From Arabidopsis thaliana (lineage: Eukaryota > Streptophyta > Magnoliopsida > Brassicales > Brassicaceae): DNA of 64,000 nt. Both the position numbers and the translations under genes were made by a program. Numbering within the stretch: the stretch's first letter is position 1; each line of letters opens with the position of its first letter. Positions 12,349 to 25,712 of this stretch are shown here, one piece after another. The notes beneath the pieces are model-generated. The model searched no databases and had not been told where the DNA came from. It saw only the letters and a program-made list of their open reading frames with translations. The stretch covers positions 3,038,101 through 3,102,100 of the forward strand of contig NC_003074.8 in the NCBI RefSeq assembly GCF_000001735.4, in the 5' to 3' direction.

Positions 12349-12840
12349 ACGTAAGACTCCCCTTGTTTCCATCATCTGCTTCCACTTATAAACATTTATA
12401 TTTTTAAATTACTTGCATACTCTCTTTACACCATATATATATTTATTCCCCTTTACACCAATAATATATACTCTCTTCTTTTTCCTTTGTGTTTCTTCTT
12501 TCCAGAATTTTAATATCAAGATAAACGTGTACATTGGTGAATTTTCGTATCTTTATTTTGTATGTTACGTGTTTATGATACCAAAATATAAATATCATAT
12601 ACGATCTATTAACTATAAAAGAAAAGAAATCATTTATAAAGAACCTTAACAAACATGAAATATATTGGTTGATTGTTACAAAAAGTTTAGTTATTTTTTT
12701 CTAATGAAAAAGAAATGAGGAAAGGTGGAAAGAACAATATAGCTTATGTAATATATATATGGGGTTTCAGTGTATCTTTTTAATGTCTTCATGACCAAAG
12801 ACAACAACAACAATAAAACGCAAAAAAGAAAGAAATATGC

Positions 12841-12847
12841 TATAAAA
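12841..12847 (+). promoter_or_regulatory. TATA box of IPS1
   Basis: TATAAAA at 12841-12847, about 30 bases before the first transcript-like sequence of IPS1 and 73 bases before its four-codon ORF. Confidence 0.6.
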
Positions 12848-12913
12848 CCCCCCTAGAGCCTCCATTGTTGAACCCTCTCTTAACTTGGCAAACACCACAA
12901 AAACAAAAGAAAA

Positions 12914-12992
12914 ATGGCCATCCCCTAGCTAGGTGAAGAAGAATGAAAACCTCTAATTTATCTAGAGGTTATTCATCTTTTAGGGGATGGCC
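12914..12992 (+). other. Hairpin enclosing the four-codon ORF of IPS1
   Basis: GGCCATCCCCT at 12916-12926 is the exact reverse complement of 12982-12992. Inside, GAAAACCTCT is answered by AGAGGTT, giving a second stem. The ATG (12914-12916) and the next three codons plus stop lie in the 5' arm, so the ORF would be buried in a stem in the folded RNA. Confidence 0.7.
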
Positions 12993-13125
12993 TAAATACA
13001 AAATGAAAACTCTCTAGTTAAGTGGTTTTGTGTTCATGTAAGGAAAGCGTTTTAAGATATGGAGCAATGAAGACTGCAGAAGGCTGATTCAGACTGCGAG
13101 TTTTGTTTATCTCCCTCTAGAAATT

Positions 13126-13147
13126 GGGCAACTTCTATCCTTTGGCA
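13126..13147 (+). promoter_or_regulatory. miR399 target-mimic site in IPS1
   Basis: GGGCAA, then a bulge-containing CTTCTA, then TCCTTTGGCA. The two flanks pair with the 3' and 5' parts of miR399, while the middle is mismatched or bulged opposite the slicing position, which blocks AGO1 cleavage. This is the classic target-mimicry element. Confidence 0.93.
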
Positions 13148-13410
13148 AGCTTCGGTTCCCCTCGGAATCAGCAGATTATGTATCTTTAATTTTGTAATAC
13201 TCTCTCTCTTCTCTATGCTTTGTTTTTCTTCATTATGTTTGGGTTGTACCCACTCCCGCGCGTTGTGTGTTCTTTGTGTGAGGAATAAAAAAATATTCGG
13301 ATTTGAGAACTAAAACTAGAGTAGTTTTATTGATATTCTTGTTTTTCATTTAGTATCTAATAAGTTTGGAGAATAGTCAGACCAGTGCATGTAAATTTGC
13401 TTCCGATTCT

Positions 13411-13767
13411 CTTTATAGTGAATTCCTCTTTATTTATGTTTTTAGACCAAATATAAAATCATCGCCTTTAGAACACATTTATGCAACAACAGTTTTCTGC
13501 TATTTATTACTTTTGGTACTTTTAAAATGATCATTTTACTAGAAGAAACTCACTTAATTGGAAGAGTAATATCACAAGGGAATATTTATTGTAATTGAAG
13601 TTTATGTGTTATTGTTTTAGTTATACTTTGACATATACAAGAAATTAACAAGATTACGGAAGCAGACCATGTCACAATACACATAAATAGAGTAATATAG
13701 TATTGTTTAACGAAGGGCCACTAATAAATCAAAATGACCTTGGCCAATAAGTCAAACTCCTCCGAGT
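13411..13767. other. Short spacer between convergent IPS1 and the Ole e 1-like gene
   Basis: AT-rich DNA holding the 3' flanks of both genes. Nothing else is recognised. Confidence 0.5.
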
Positions 13768-14684
13768 TTAGTAGTTGTTTTCAAATTTAGGCGTCTCACA
13801 CATTGGCGTGGTATAATAAAATGGTCCAACCACATACTTAACCAGATCCCTGAAAACTGTGAATGGTCGAACTAGCTTCACTCCGGTTTGACCGTTCCCA
13901 AAATTGGTGGGAATGTTACATGACAGGTCCGGAGAAGACACGAGCCGGACATTACAAAGTTGAGGCTTGAGAACCTTGCCGTGGGAGAGGACTTTGTTGA
14001 CCATTAGATCGAACTGGCCTCTCTCATCGGTCAAATCGCTGCCATAGTAGCTCACTCTTCTCCTTTCGTCCATACAAGTGATTGATACCACTGCCCCTGA
14101 AAGATACAAAGTGGAATAATTTGGTTAAGTAAATTCGGGTTTGAGAGTTTTCTCACGGTTTGCAAAATAGAAAAAGAAAAATCGAATATAAACTAAATAG
14201 AAAAAGAAAAACCATTTCCTTTTTTATTTGCGTTGGTTATAGCCTTTTACGATATAACAGTAAATAGTTTTGTCTACCACAACCACGTTGAAGTTTGTAT
14301 TCCTAGTCAGTTATGAGTGATTATCACATGTTGTATGGTATAAAATGTAATTCATATGTTTTTCATACTAATTACTTATTCGTGAATAGAGAAATTTTCA
14401 TTTGTAATTAAACTCTTTATTTCATTTTGGTAACAGAAATTCACATATATATATATATATATAAAGAGAGTATATTATTGGAACTATTAATGGATACCTT
14501 TGATGGGTTCAGAACCGTTGATCCATTCGTCGTAGTTCAGAGAACAATCTTGACACATTACTTTTCCGGCGACGTGAATCTTATCTCCATTGTTATACGC
14601 TGCTGTCGTAGTGATATGAGTCACACAACTCACCAGAAACAATATCTCTATTAGCAGAACCAATGTTGTGATCCTCTGCGCCAT
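13768..14684 (-). CDS. Pollen Ole e 1 allergen/extensin-like secreted protein
   Basis: Two exons (14498-14684 and 13768-14096) join in phase to 171 codons plus stop. The first exon encodes a hydrophobic signal peptide (MAQRITTLVLLIEILFLVSC...) followed by IHVAGKVMCQDCSLNYDEW, the start of an Ole e 1 domain, in which small cysteine-containing cell-wall proteins share a CxDC-type motif. Exon 2 continues with GAVVSITCMDERRRV, SDLTDERGQFDL and LVSSPDLSCNIPTNFGNG, all typical of the family. The likely role is extracellular or cell wall; the biochemical function of the family is unclear. A TATA-like stretch lies about 70-80 bases upstream (around 14754-14762). The locus would be At3g09925. Confidence 0.9.
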
Positions 14685-15255
14685 GACGACTTCAACTATT
14701 TTGGATTCGATGATTTTCAGATTGTGCTTCTTTGATGTAAGAAAGTCTTCGTGTATATATAATATGAATTTAGACTTTTTGGTTGAGGAGAAGATTACGT
14801 TACATGTGTGGAAGGGCACTACTATACGTGCGGTCCATTTATGGTCTCAATCATTTAATAATTCATTTCGTTAACATTATGAGTTTTATTTCATAAAAAA
14901 ATTTAAAACAGGAAATGTTTATATTGGCTTTCACAATTTCACAAAAATGTGAAAGAATTTTTGTTGGTGGCATTATGATTATGAACCTAAAGTTGACCAA
15001 ATCTTCGTTGTTGTGTCCTTTTTAAATCTCTTTTGGTAATTGTCCTTACAAAGTCAAATAGACAATGTATAGAAGATAAAAATATAAAGTTCACAAAGGT
15101 CTCTCCTTAAACTTATCCCCACCACATATATACTTATTCTTCCTCCTCTTTTCGCTCCACGTTTCGTACTTTAACACAACAATACAAACACACACACACA
15201 CAAAACACACACAAGCCTTTTGGTCTGAATCTGATACATCAATACACCAACAACA
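14685..15255. other. Divergent promoter region
   Basis: Shared upstream DNA of the Ole e 1-like gene (minus) and the GDSL gene (plus). There is a TATA-like stretch near 14754-14762 (minus) and one near 15126-15133 (plus), plus a CA-rich leader at 15183-15215. No other gene is seen. Confidence 0.55.
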
Positions 15256-17103
15256 ATGGAGTTACCAAAACTATTAATCTCACTCTTTCTCTTCTCATTC
15301 TCATCTTTCTTCTTAGGTAATTATACTCATACTCATCTAAAAAGCTCTTAATCACATAAATGGGTTCTCTGAAACCCACTACTAATGATTAATATTTTGA
15401 AGGTGCTGAATCGGATTATCCTCAGCATAGTAACTTGAAGAGACTGAGACCGAATAGACTGTTCGTGTTTGGAGATTCCTATGCAGACACCGGAAACATA
15501 AGGAAATCTCTCTCCGATTCTTGGAAAATTCCTTACGGCATCACTTTCCCCCAAAAACCTTCCGGTCGTTTCTCCGATGGCCGCGTCGCCACCGATTTTC
15601 TAGGTTTTCTCTCTAACACACTTTTTTTTTTTGTGACAATAAATGAGGATATGGTGATGTGATCCGGCCACCAGATTCAACACCAACACTAACAAACCGT
15701 AGGTTACGTAGATTAATGTGTTAATTATCGAAAAAGGAAAACGTATGGGTATGTTACTAGCTACCATCATGCTGACGTGGAAATATTAGAAACCTTTATA
15801 GGTCTGATTTTGTCGTTAGATTAGTAAACTATTCAAGCTGTTTGTACAAAATAAAAAGATTAGTAACTGCTCAACTTTTTTTGAAAATTGTGAGTTATGT
15901 TTTGAATTTCATTTTTGAATCACATTAAATCTTTAGAATCGAACCAAAAAAAAAAACAAGAAATTAATTAAACTAGCCTCTCCGAATACAAACGGCTGAT
16001 TGCAAATAGTGTGGGATAGTCCTGCTGCTTAATCTATGATCTACACGGTTTATTTACATACTACGATTATTACTTTTGAACCATTTATAAAGTTTTGATT
16101 CAATTTTTAATGCATGTGTGCAGCAAGATACTTGGGGATAAAGTCACCAATTCCGTACACGTGGAAGGATTATGCCGGAAAGGAACGGCTATTGTACGGA
16201 ATGAATTATGCGTATGGAGGAACAGGAGTGTTTAAGACTAAAGATAATCCATTGCCAAACATGACAACTCAGATTGATTATTTCCAACGTGTCCTCGCCG
16301 CCGGCAATATCTACTCGCCTTCCGATCTCCCCTCCTCCCTCGCTCTGGTCAGCGTCGCCGGCAACGACTACGCCACTTTCTTGGCCCTAAAACGCCCACT
16401 GACCGTAAGTAAAAATATCAGATTTTGTGTGCACGTACTTACATTTTGTATACTTAAGCCCGAAATTGTATCTTGCAGGAGTTACCGGCATTCATGAAGC
16501 AAGTTGTTGATCAAATTGCGGTTAACGCCATGCGCATCCACAAGTTGGGAGTAAATAAAATAGTAATTCCTTCAATGCAGCCACTCGGATGCCTCCCTAG
16601 CATCACAGTCTTTAATTCATTCCAACGTTGCAACGCCACAGATAACGCATCAACGAATCTTCACAACTATTTGTTGCATAAAGCCATCGCTAGGCTTAAT
16701 AATGAGACAAAGCCATCCACTTTCGTCGTTCTTGACCACTACAACGCGTTCTTGACTGTTTTCAAGAACAAAGGACCGGAACCTGGTAAACCCAAAAAGA
16801 AAAGTTTAAATTTTGGATCCTAGCTAAAATGTTCATTTTTCTTTTATGATCCTTATATATATATATATATCTTTTGTGAATCCCTCAGGTGTTTCGAGGT
16901 TTGGGAACCCGTTAAAACCGTGTTGTGTCGGGGTCAACAGCAGTTACGACTGCTCAAATGTGGATGAGAAGGGTGAGAAGAAGTACATAATTTGTGAAGA
17001 TCCAAAGGCTGCCTTCTTTTGGGACATCTTTCATCCGAGTGAAGAAGGATGGAGATCTGTTTACTCAGTTCTACACAAACATCTCAAAGCTATTTGGATT
17101 TAA
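15256..17103 (+). CDS. GDSL-type esterase/lipase (SGNH hydrolase)
   Basis: Five exons (15256-15316, 15403-15603, 16124-16404, 16479-16785, 16889-17103) join in phase to 354 codons plus stop. A hydrophobic signal peptide (MELPKLLISLFLFSFSSFFLG) predicts secretion. All SGNH blocks are present: FVFGDSYADTGN with the nucleophile serine, YGGTG (block II), VAGNDY with the oxyanion asparagine (block III), and DIFHPSEEGW with the catalytic Asp and His (block V). These enzymes hydrolyse esters of lipids or acylated small molecules in the apoplast; the substrate cannot be told from sequence. The start is the first ATG after a leader rich in CA dinucleotides. The expected locus is At3g09930. Confidence 0.95.
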
Positions 17104-18400
17104 GAGTAAGACTAATTATATGTTCTTCTTTTTTGTTTTTTATATCTTTACTCAGTTGTCTCGGCTTGTCTTTGTAGTAAAGAGAGTTTCACAAGTCAAG
17201 CTCACTGGTTCGAATGTCAACACCAGAAACTGGTGGGTATTATAAGGGATCGTCGAATTCATAGATTAAAAAAAAAAGCAATGATTATAAAAATATGAAA
17301 TCTTACTACCTTCGGTTGATCTTGTTGAATCAAGCTGTTTTTGAATTGATAGCTTGAGACCTAGATGGCTAATAAACTCAGAGAATTAGTCGGTGTTCTC
17401 AATTAGAATTGATGCAACATAGAAAACAACACCAAGTTCCACTTTTTATAAGTCTTGCAACGAAATCAACAAACCCCACTTGATGTTCTATGTCCAAAAC
17501 CAACACCAAGTTCCAAATTTTATCTCTCTTTTACACAACCAAAAACTTTAATCAAAAAATATTCAAAAAGGAATCAAAGGGGTCGAGAAGCAAAGCTAGG
17601 GTTTCCGAGTCGGGTCAAATAAACCCTAGTAGAGCGATTCACCCGAGTCTCATCTACTACGACATCAGCATGAGTTTCTAAGGCGGCGCTAGGGACCGAT
17701 GAGCTAAACTACCCATCGATGCATAAACAGATAATGAAATCGTCATACGACAGAGGAGACGATCGAAGCGTTGGCGATTTTTTACCCGACAGTGACGAAT
17801 ATCTACGTGGCTAGGGTGTGGGCAGAGGAAGGGTTGAAAGTGGAGATCTTGCCGAGGGTTTGAGATTGGTGGGGCTTGGAGAGAGATAAGCATTTCCTGG
17901 GTTTTGATAAAGCAGGAGATTAGGGTTTCGAAGATTGAGATGATATCAACTTCCGTGACATGGGATAATTCGAGAAGGCATCTCGTGAGAAGCACGATTC
18001 TGTTGTTAAAAAAAAAAGTTAGCGAATATTGGGTGTGATTTGGTAGTACATGTGTTATATTACTTATGAATTAAATTGACGTTGAATTATGTGTGTAATT
18101 GATAGTTGATTCTCAAAAAATTTAAAGTTTCAGTTGTGTTTTGACTTTTTTTTTAAAATGTGACAATTTTGGTCTGACTCAAAGTGTCATCAAAAGCATG
18201 ACCAATGCCATGTGTTCATGTGCATCCAAAACTGAATGTCTATCATGACGAATGAAAGAACTTAAAATCCAATGTTTTGATAATCCAAACAAAATGCATT
18301 ATTATATTTAATTTATTTTTCGAAATACAATAGGGGCTCGATATGAAATCAAAGACAAAGGAGATTATTACATCAATGTGACTAAACAAGACCCAATGTC
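17104..18400. other. Intergenic with a coding-looking but broken block (17580-18000)
   Basis: The flanks are AT-rich. The block at about 17580-18000 is clearly richer in G+C and reads as protein-like in several plus-strand frames interrupted by stops, for example ARVSESGQINPSRAIHPSL, EALAIFYPTVTNIYVARVWA and DWWGLERDKHFLGF. I do not recognise the parent. It is best read as a decayed gene fragment. Confidence 0.4.
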
Positions 18401-21003
<2,603 letters not shown>

Positions 21004-21070
21004 TAATTAATAAATAAAACTTCTTTCTCAGTTTCGTTTTTGGTATATTATGAGAAGTACTGACTTGGGG

Positions 21071-21079
21071 TTTATATAA
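21071..21079 (-). promoter_or_regulatory. TATA box of MDAR3
   Basis: On the minus strand this reads TTTATATAAA, 68-76 bases upstream of the MDAR3 ATG. Confidence 0.55.
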
Positions 21080-22253
21080 AGTGGAGAGACGATGAGGATC
21101 TCGAGTCTTGGTTGCCTGTATTTGACTAATCTGACTCAACTTGTATTTGACAATAATTATGTATTGGTGGATGATATAATATTCATATTGGAAAGACTTG
21201 ACTATAATATAATCCACACCTTTAATGTTTCTAAATAGCTATTATATAATCCGAAGAAATGATCTGCTGACTAAGTAACATGATAAACGTACATATCACG
21301 TTGGAATTGTCTGTCCTCTCCTATTACGACGAAAACCATTATTATTTTTTAACTCAAAAAATTCAAAAATGTTTGTCATAAAAACGTGTATACTATTAGC
21401 TGGTACAAACGTTAAATTAAATAATTATGTAGTTAATCATAGTTTCAGAGTGTCAGATAATGAATATTAAATTTCATTGGCATTATTCACTCGAATCTCA
21501 ATGATATAATTAAGTTACTTTTATTTAAACAATTTTGTTTTGGGTATGACTACTTTAGTGGGATAACGTTCGTGAAAATTACTAGTATATGTCATTTGTC
21601 AACTTAAGAACTTGCCTGATTTCTACAAAGTTAAAAAAATTGCAAGCAACATTTTCACTGTTCAAAACCAAAGTTTAAATGTGTAATAAGTAGTATATAT
21701 ATAAGAACAAAAAAAAAAAAACTGTTTTACTTTATGATTGTTAAAAGATACTATTGTTTTAGAATTTGCTTCCTCAGTGATGCTTATGAAGAAGTACAAT
21801 CACGGACAACAATAGTGGCGAGAACGAACGGACTAGTAAAGAAATTAAGGGTGGAGATGGAGATGAATCATGATGTTTATATAGTGACTTTAATGATCTT
21901 TTGTTTTTTCTCTGTTTTTCTCTGTTTTAACATGAGAGTCAATCTCATTTGAGTAAGTTTTGGATGAAGGCTTTGATACCATAAGAAGCGGTAAAACTAT
22001 ATTTTATTGAACGGAAAGGTTAATATATGCAAAATCCAAAGCCAAACTTATATAGATAACATAACATAAAGAGATCTAATGAAAACTAAAGAATATAGTA
22101 GAAATCAAATTACTAAAAATATACTAAAATCTTTTTGTGACATATATATCCGGTAGATTGATATCCCGGTTTTTGTCATCTCTTCCAATGTTGTATCTCT
22201 ACAATCTCCGTTACTCTTAAGAAATATAAACAAGATAAATGAAGGAGATGAAA
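21080..22253. other. Intergenic with an LTR/primer-binding-site-like relic
   Basis: AT-rich DNA. At 21969-21981 the plus strand reads GGCTTTGATACCA, one mismatch from the 3' end of initiator tRNA-Met, so the minus strand carries a near-perfect retrotransposon primer-binding site. An AATAAA-like stretch stands just upstream of it on that strand. No gag/pol coding is seen, so this is at most a remnant. Confidence 0.4.
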
Positions 22254-22532
22254 TTATGGGTGATGAGGCCATATAAAAGTGTCGATTGCAAAAGCTCGCT
22301 TCTCATGGAGAGTATTGTCATGGAAGGCAAGAAGTCCGTATTCCGAGAGAAGCAAATCCAATCTCCACTCTTCCATCTCTTCATAATCCTCCTTTGTGTA
22401 TCTTGGGTAATGCAACGGCATCTTAAACCCACTGCTTGGGGCCTTTACGGCACCGTTTTTGTCAAGATTCTCCACACTTTCTTGATTTTTGGCATGGTTC
22501 AGAAAGTTAAGAAGCCAACCCCCCTTCCCCAT
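22254..22532 (-). CDS. Small plant protein of the DUF7722 type
   Basis: A single-exon ORF of 92 codons starting at an ATG at 22532. The core LHYPRYTKEDYEEMEEWRLD, LLLSEYGL and the ending KRAFAIDTFIWP fit the plant-specific DUF7722 family, which is short, acidic and of unknown function. The codons read MGKGGWLLNFLNHAKNQESV at the N-terminus, with no signal peptide or membrane segment. A TATA-like TATATAAG lies at about 22581-22589, about 50-57 bases upstream, supporting a real promoter. The expected locus is At3g09950. Confidence 0.75.
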   Translation of the reverse strand: MGKGGWLLNFLNHAKNQESVENLDKNGAVKAPSSGFKMPLHYPRYTKEDYEEMEEWRLDLLLSEYGLLAFHDNTLHEKRAFAIDTFIWPHHP

Positions 22533-23889
22533 CTCTCTCTCTCGTTTTTTTTGGTTTATGATCGATTGTGTTGCTTGTGTGCTTATATATAGAGATTACG
22601 GTGAGATTACGTGAAGAAACGGAAATGACACATTACATGAATTAAAGGGTACAATTTTAATCCACATTAATTATACCATTTATATAAGCCACCTCATGAG
22701 TTCGATTAAAGAAGCAACAAGGGGAATGAATTGGGTTTTAATCATTGAAGATATTTATCGTAATTAAGAACAATACCACAAAGGGGAAGAGCTTTTATCA
22801 AAAGAAAAGATGATGTGTGTATAAAATTGGTAAGTTAGTAACGTTTGGTGAAGAGCACATTATTTTAGCCATGAATGGAATTGCGTGAGTAAGTTAATTA
22901 AGAAGGAGATGTACGTAATTATGAATTTATAATCACGATTCACGAATATTATTACTGCAGTCTGGCTGTATATACGTCACCGTCTCATTCAATTATACCA
23001 TGTTACTTTCCGTTTAAGAATGAATATTATATTTTTGCCCAAAGAAAAAGAATGTATATTATTTACACAAACCAGAAAACGTAAGAGAATTAATGAATTA
23101 GGGACGTGAAGAAACTAGTAAGCATATCAATATATCATGAAGAAAAATTTCTGTTGGCGTTTTAAAAAAAAAAGTTATGCCTCAAAAGTCAGTCCAATGT
23201 TTTCCACATGCTATGCTCTGGGCAAGTATATATTCTTTGAACCACCATCGAAATAAGTAATAAAAATTTGAGATAAAATATTTAAAAATACTTCCGGTGT
23301 CAGGAAATTGACTTATATAAATTGTAGTTTATAAGAATTTTTAAAATGGAGTTGGTTTAATTACCACATGTTGCCATGGATTAATTGATTCCTCCTAAAA
23401 CTTTATGTTAATTACCACATGCACTACGAAAGTACAAATTAATTGATATCTTATTACAGTTAAAAAGCCAGCTAATATCATCATCCCAGTTTTTTCCGCT
23501 ATAAGAAAATTAATCCGTTTTATACTCCACACAACACAACAATATCCAAAACATGTTTATGTCAAAAAGAGCAATTACAGAATAATAATTACACGAGAGA
23601 ATCAAGAAGAGCGATTGAGAGAATTGAAGAATTGTATGATGCTGTAATAGTAATGTGAATAATAATTAGTCTTTTTTTTCTTATGAAATAATGAAGAAAA
23701 GTCATTGAGTACATAGGAATTTGACCGTACGATCTGAAATGTTTACACGCGAAGATTTCGACGGTTGCGATGAAGTACCTTATGTAATCATAACCATTGA
23801 AACAGTTGACTTTTGTTGACAAAACTATCAAACATCATCGAATCAAATAATGCTTAGAATTATTGATTGCATTGCAAGAAACAAGACTA
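22533..23889. other. Divergent intergenic region
   Basis: AT-rich spacer between the DUF7722 gene (minus) and the first phosphatase (plus). It holds the promoters of both. No other gene is recognised. Confidence 0.5.
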
Positions 23890-25355
23890 ATGATGACCCA
23901 AAAACCACGAACTGTGATCTGCGTCGGAGACATCCATGGAAACATATCAAAGCTCAATAAACTCTGGCTTAATCTTCAATCCGATATCCAAAACTCAGAT
24001 TTCAGCTCAGCTCTCGTCATCTTCCTCGGCGACTACTGCGATCGTGGACCGGAGACTCGAAAAGTCATCGACTTCTTGATCTCTTTGCCGGAGAAACATC
24101 CCGATCAGACCCATGTCTTTCTTGCCGGAAACCACGACTTTGCTTTTGCTGGCTTCTTGGGTTTGTTACCTCGCCCTTCAGATGGGTCTGAGTTTAAGGA
24201 AACGTGGAAAGAGTACTCAAAAAGTGAGGAGAGAGAAGGATGGTATAAAGGTGAAGGGTTTGAGAATATGCATCTCCAAAGCAGGAGATGGGCGGGAAAG
24301 ATTAGGGTTCAGTTCGATTATTCCGCATATGGAGTGTTGTATAATGGATCAATATACGATGCGGCGTCTACTTTTGAATCTTATGGCGTTCCTCATGGAT
24401 CTTCTGGTGACATTCTCCATTGATTCTTCTTTCTGGTTATAGTTTATGATTAGACGTTTGTCTTTGTCGGAAACTGTAAATATAGGTCAAGTGATCGATC
24501 ATGTAATTGGTGATCAGTCAAATAAGTAATGATTGGATCTTTGGTTAACCAAAAATATAATTGAATCTTTCTCGATTTGGAGTTTTCATGTTCTCATCTC
24601 TGTACTAGTGAAATTATGAAATTTTATAACTGTTTTGAATCTATTGGTATTGGTTTTGAAACTTGTTTGTTTTCTTTTCCTTGATAGATTTGATAAAGGC
24701 AGTACCTGAGAGTCACAAGAAATTCTTGACCAATATGGTTTGGGTACATAAAGAGGTAAGGGCTTTTCTCCTACCATGTGACGTTTCTTAGGAACAAATG
24801 TTGAGTTGTTATAAAGCAAATACTTTTTGTCTAAGAAAGCATAAGCTAAATTTGTAGGAAAATGTACATGTAGTAATAGTTATCATATTGTTGATACTAT
24901 TGTAGGATGATGTTTGTATAGAAACAGAGGAAGGCCTTACGCATTGTAAGTTGATTGCCGTACATGCTGGTCTAGAGACAAAGAATAACGTAGAAGAACA
25001 GCTTAAACTATTGAGAGATAAAGACACAAGCATCCCAAGAATACAACCTCTAACTGGTCGGAAAACCGTTTGGGGGATCCCACAGGTAAAAAAAACATTG
25101 AAAGAACCAAACTTTGTATTAAGATCTTGCTCTCTTTTGAAATCTCTTTGTATGACTTTGTTTGCTCTGGAACATACTCTGTAGGAACTGGATGATAAAA
25201 AGACTATTGTTGTTAGCGGCCACCATGGGAAACTTCACATCGATGGCTTGAGATTGATCATCGATGAAGGTGGTGGATATACCGATACACCTTTGGCTGC
25301 AATTGTTCTTCCTTCTAAGAAGATTATCCGCGACACCGATAATTTTTCCAATTAA
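23890..25355 (+). CDS. Rhizobiales-like (RLPH) PPP-family phosphatase, first tandem copy
   Basis: Four exons (23890-24406, 24688-24755, 24906-25085, 25185-25355) join in phase to 311 codons plus stop. The calcineurin-like metal centre is complete: GDIHG, GDYCDRG, GNHD (with Asp where Ser/Thr PPP enzymes have Glu), the histidine in LIAVHAGLE, and VSGHHGKLH. The fold is that of the bacterial-type Rhizobiales-like phosphatases retained in plants. It lies 358 bp before a near-identical copy with the same exon plan. The frame extends upstream of 23890 only through TTG codons to a TAA at 23848, so the ATG at 23890 (or 23893) is the start. The copy at 25713 is the characterised RLPH2; this one (expected At3g09960) is less studied. 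Its substrate is unknown. Confidence 0.93.
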
Positions 25356-25712
25356 GTATATCATGTCTTCATATTAAAATTGAAACTTCTAGTAGTTTTT
25401 GTGATTGTTCTGTTGTTACTTTTTAATTAGTGTTTCGGTCTTTTCCGCTACTTGTATAACTTGATAATTTTTTTCCAAAATTAGAAAATGGTATAACTAC
25501 TTAACACTGTTATGAAAAAAAATTTTGAAACTTGTAAATTCTTTTGCATGTTGTTAGCTTATGAACCACCAACTTAGAAAGGAGATAAGAAGAAGCTAAG
25601 AAAAACTAGACGACCAAAAAAACATGTTATTATTTCGAAATAATATATATAGCCAAAGGCCCATGAAGCCCACAAGTACATTATCATCATTTCAAGAAAC
25701 AGAGAGAGACTA
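25356..25712. other. Spacer between the tandem phosphatase genes
   Basis: The 3' flank of copy 1 and promoter of copy 2, with a TATA-like ATATATATAG near 25643-25652. Nothing else is seen. Confidence 0.5.

Larger units (their letters stand above)
12870..13410 (+). ncRNA. IPS1: IPS1, phosphate-starvation noncoding RNA and miR399 target mimic
   Basis: This matches the Mt4/TPSI1/At4 family of phosphate-starvation RNAs. The diagnostic conserved block at 13126-13147 pairs with miR399 except for a central bulge, so the RNA sequesters miR399 instead of being cleaved and relieves repression of the ubiquitin conjugase PHO2. The body holds only tiny ORFs; the first, at 12914-12928, reads MAIP then stop. 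The sequence around that ORF is one arm of a strong inverted repeat (12916-12926 against 12982-12992). Ends are inferred: the start from the TATA box at 12841 and the end from the usual transcript length of about 0.5 kb. It sits between PIP5K9 and the Ole e 1-like gene, where At3g09922 is expected. Confidence 0.93.
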
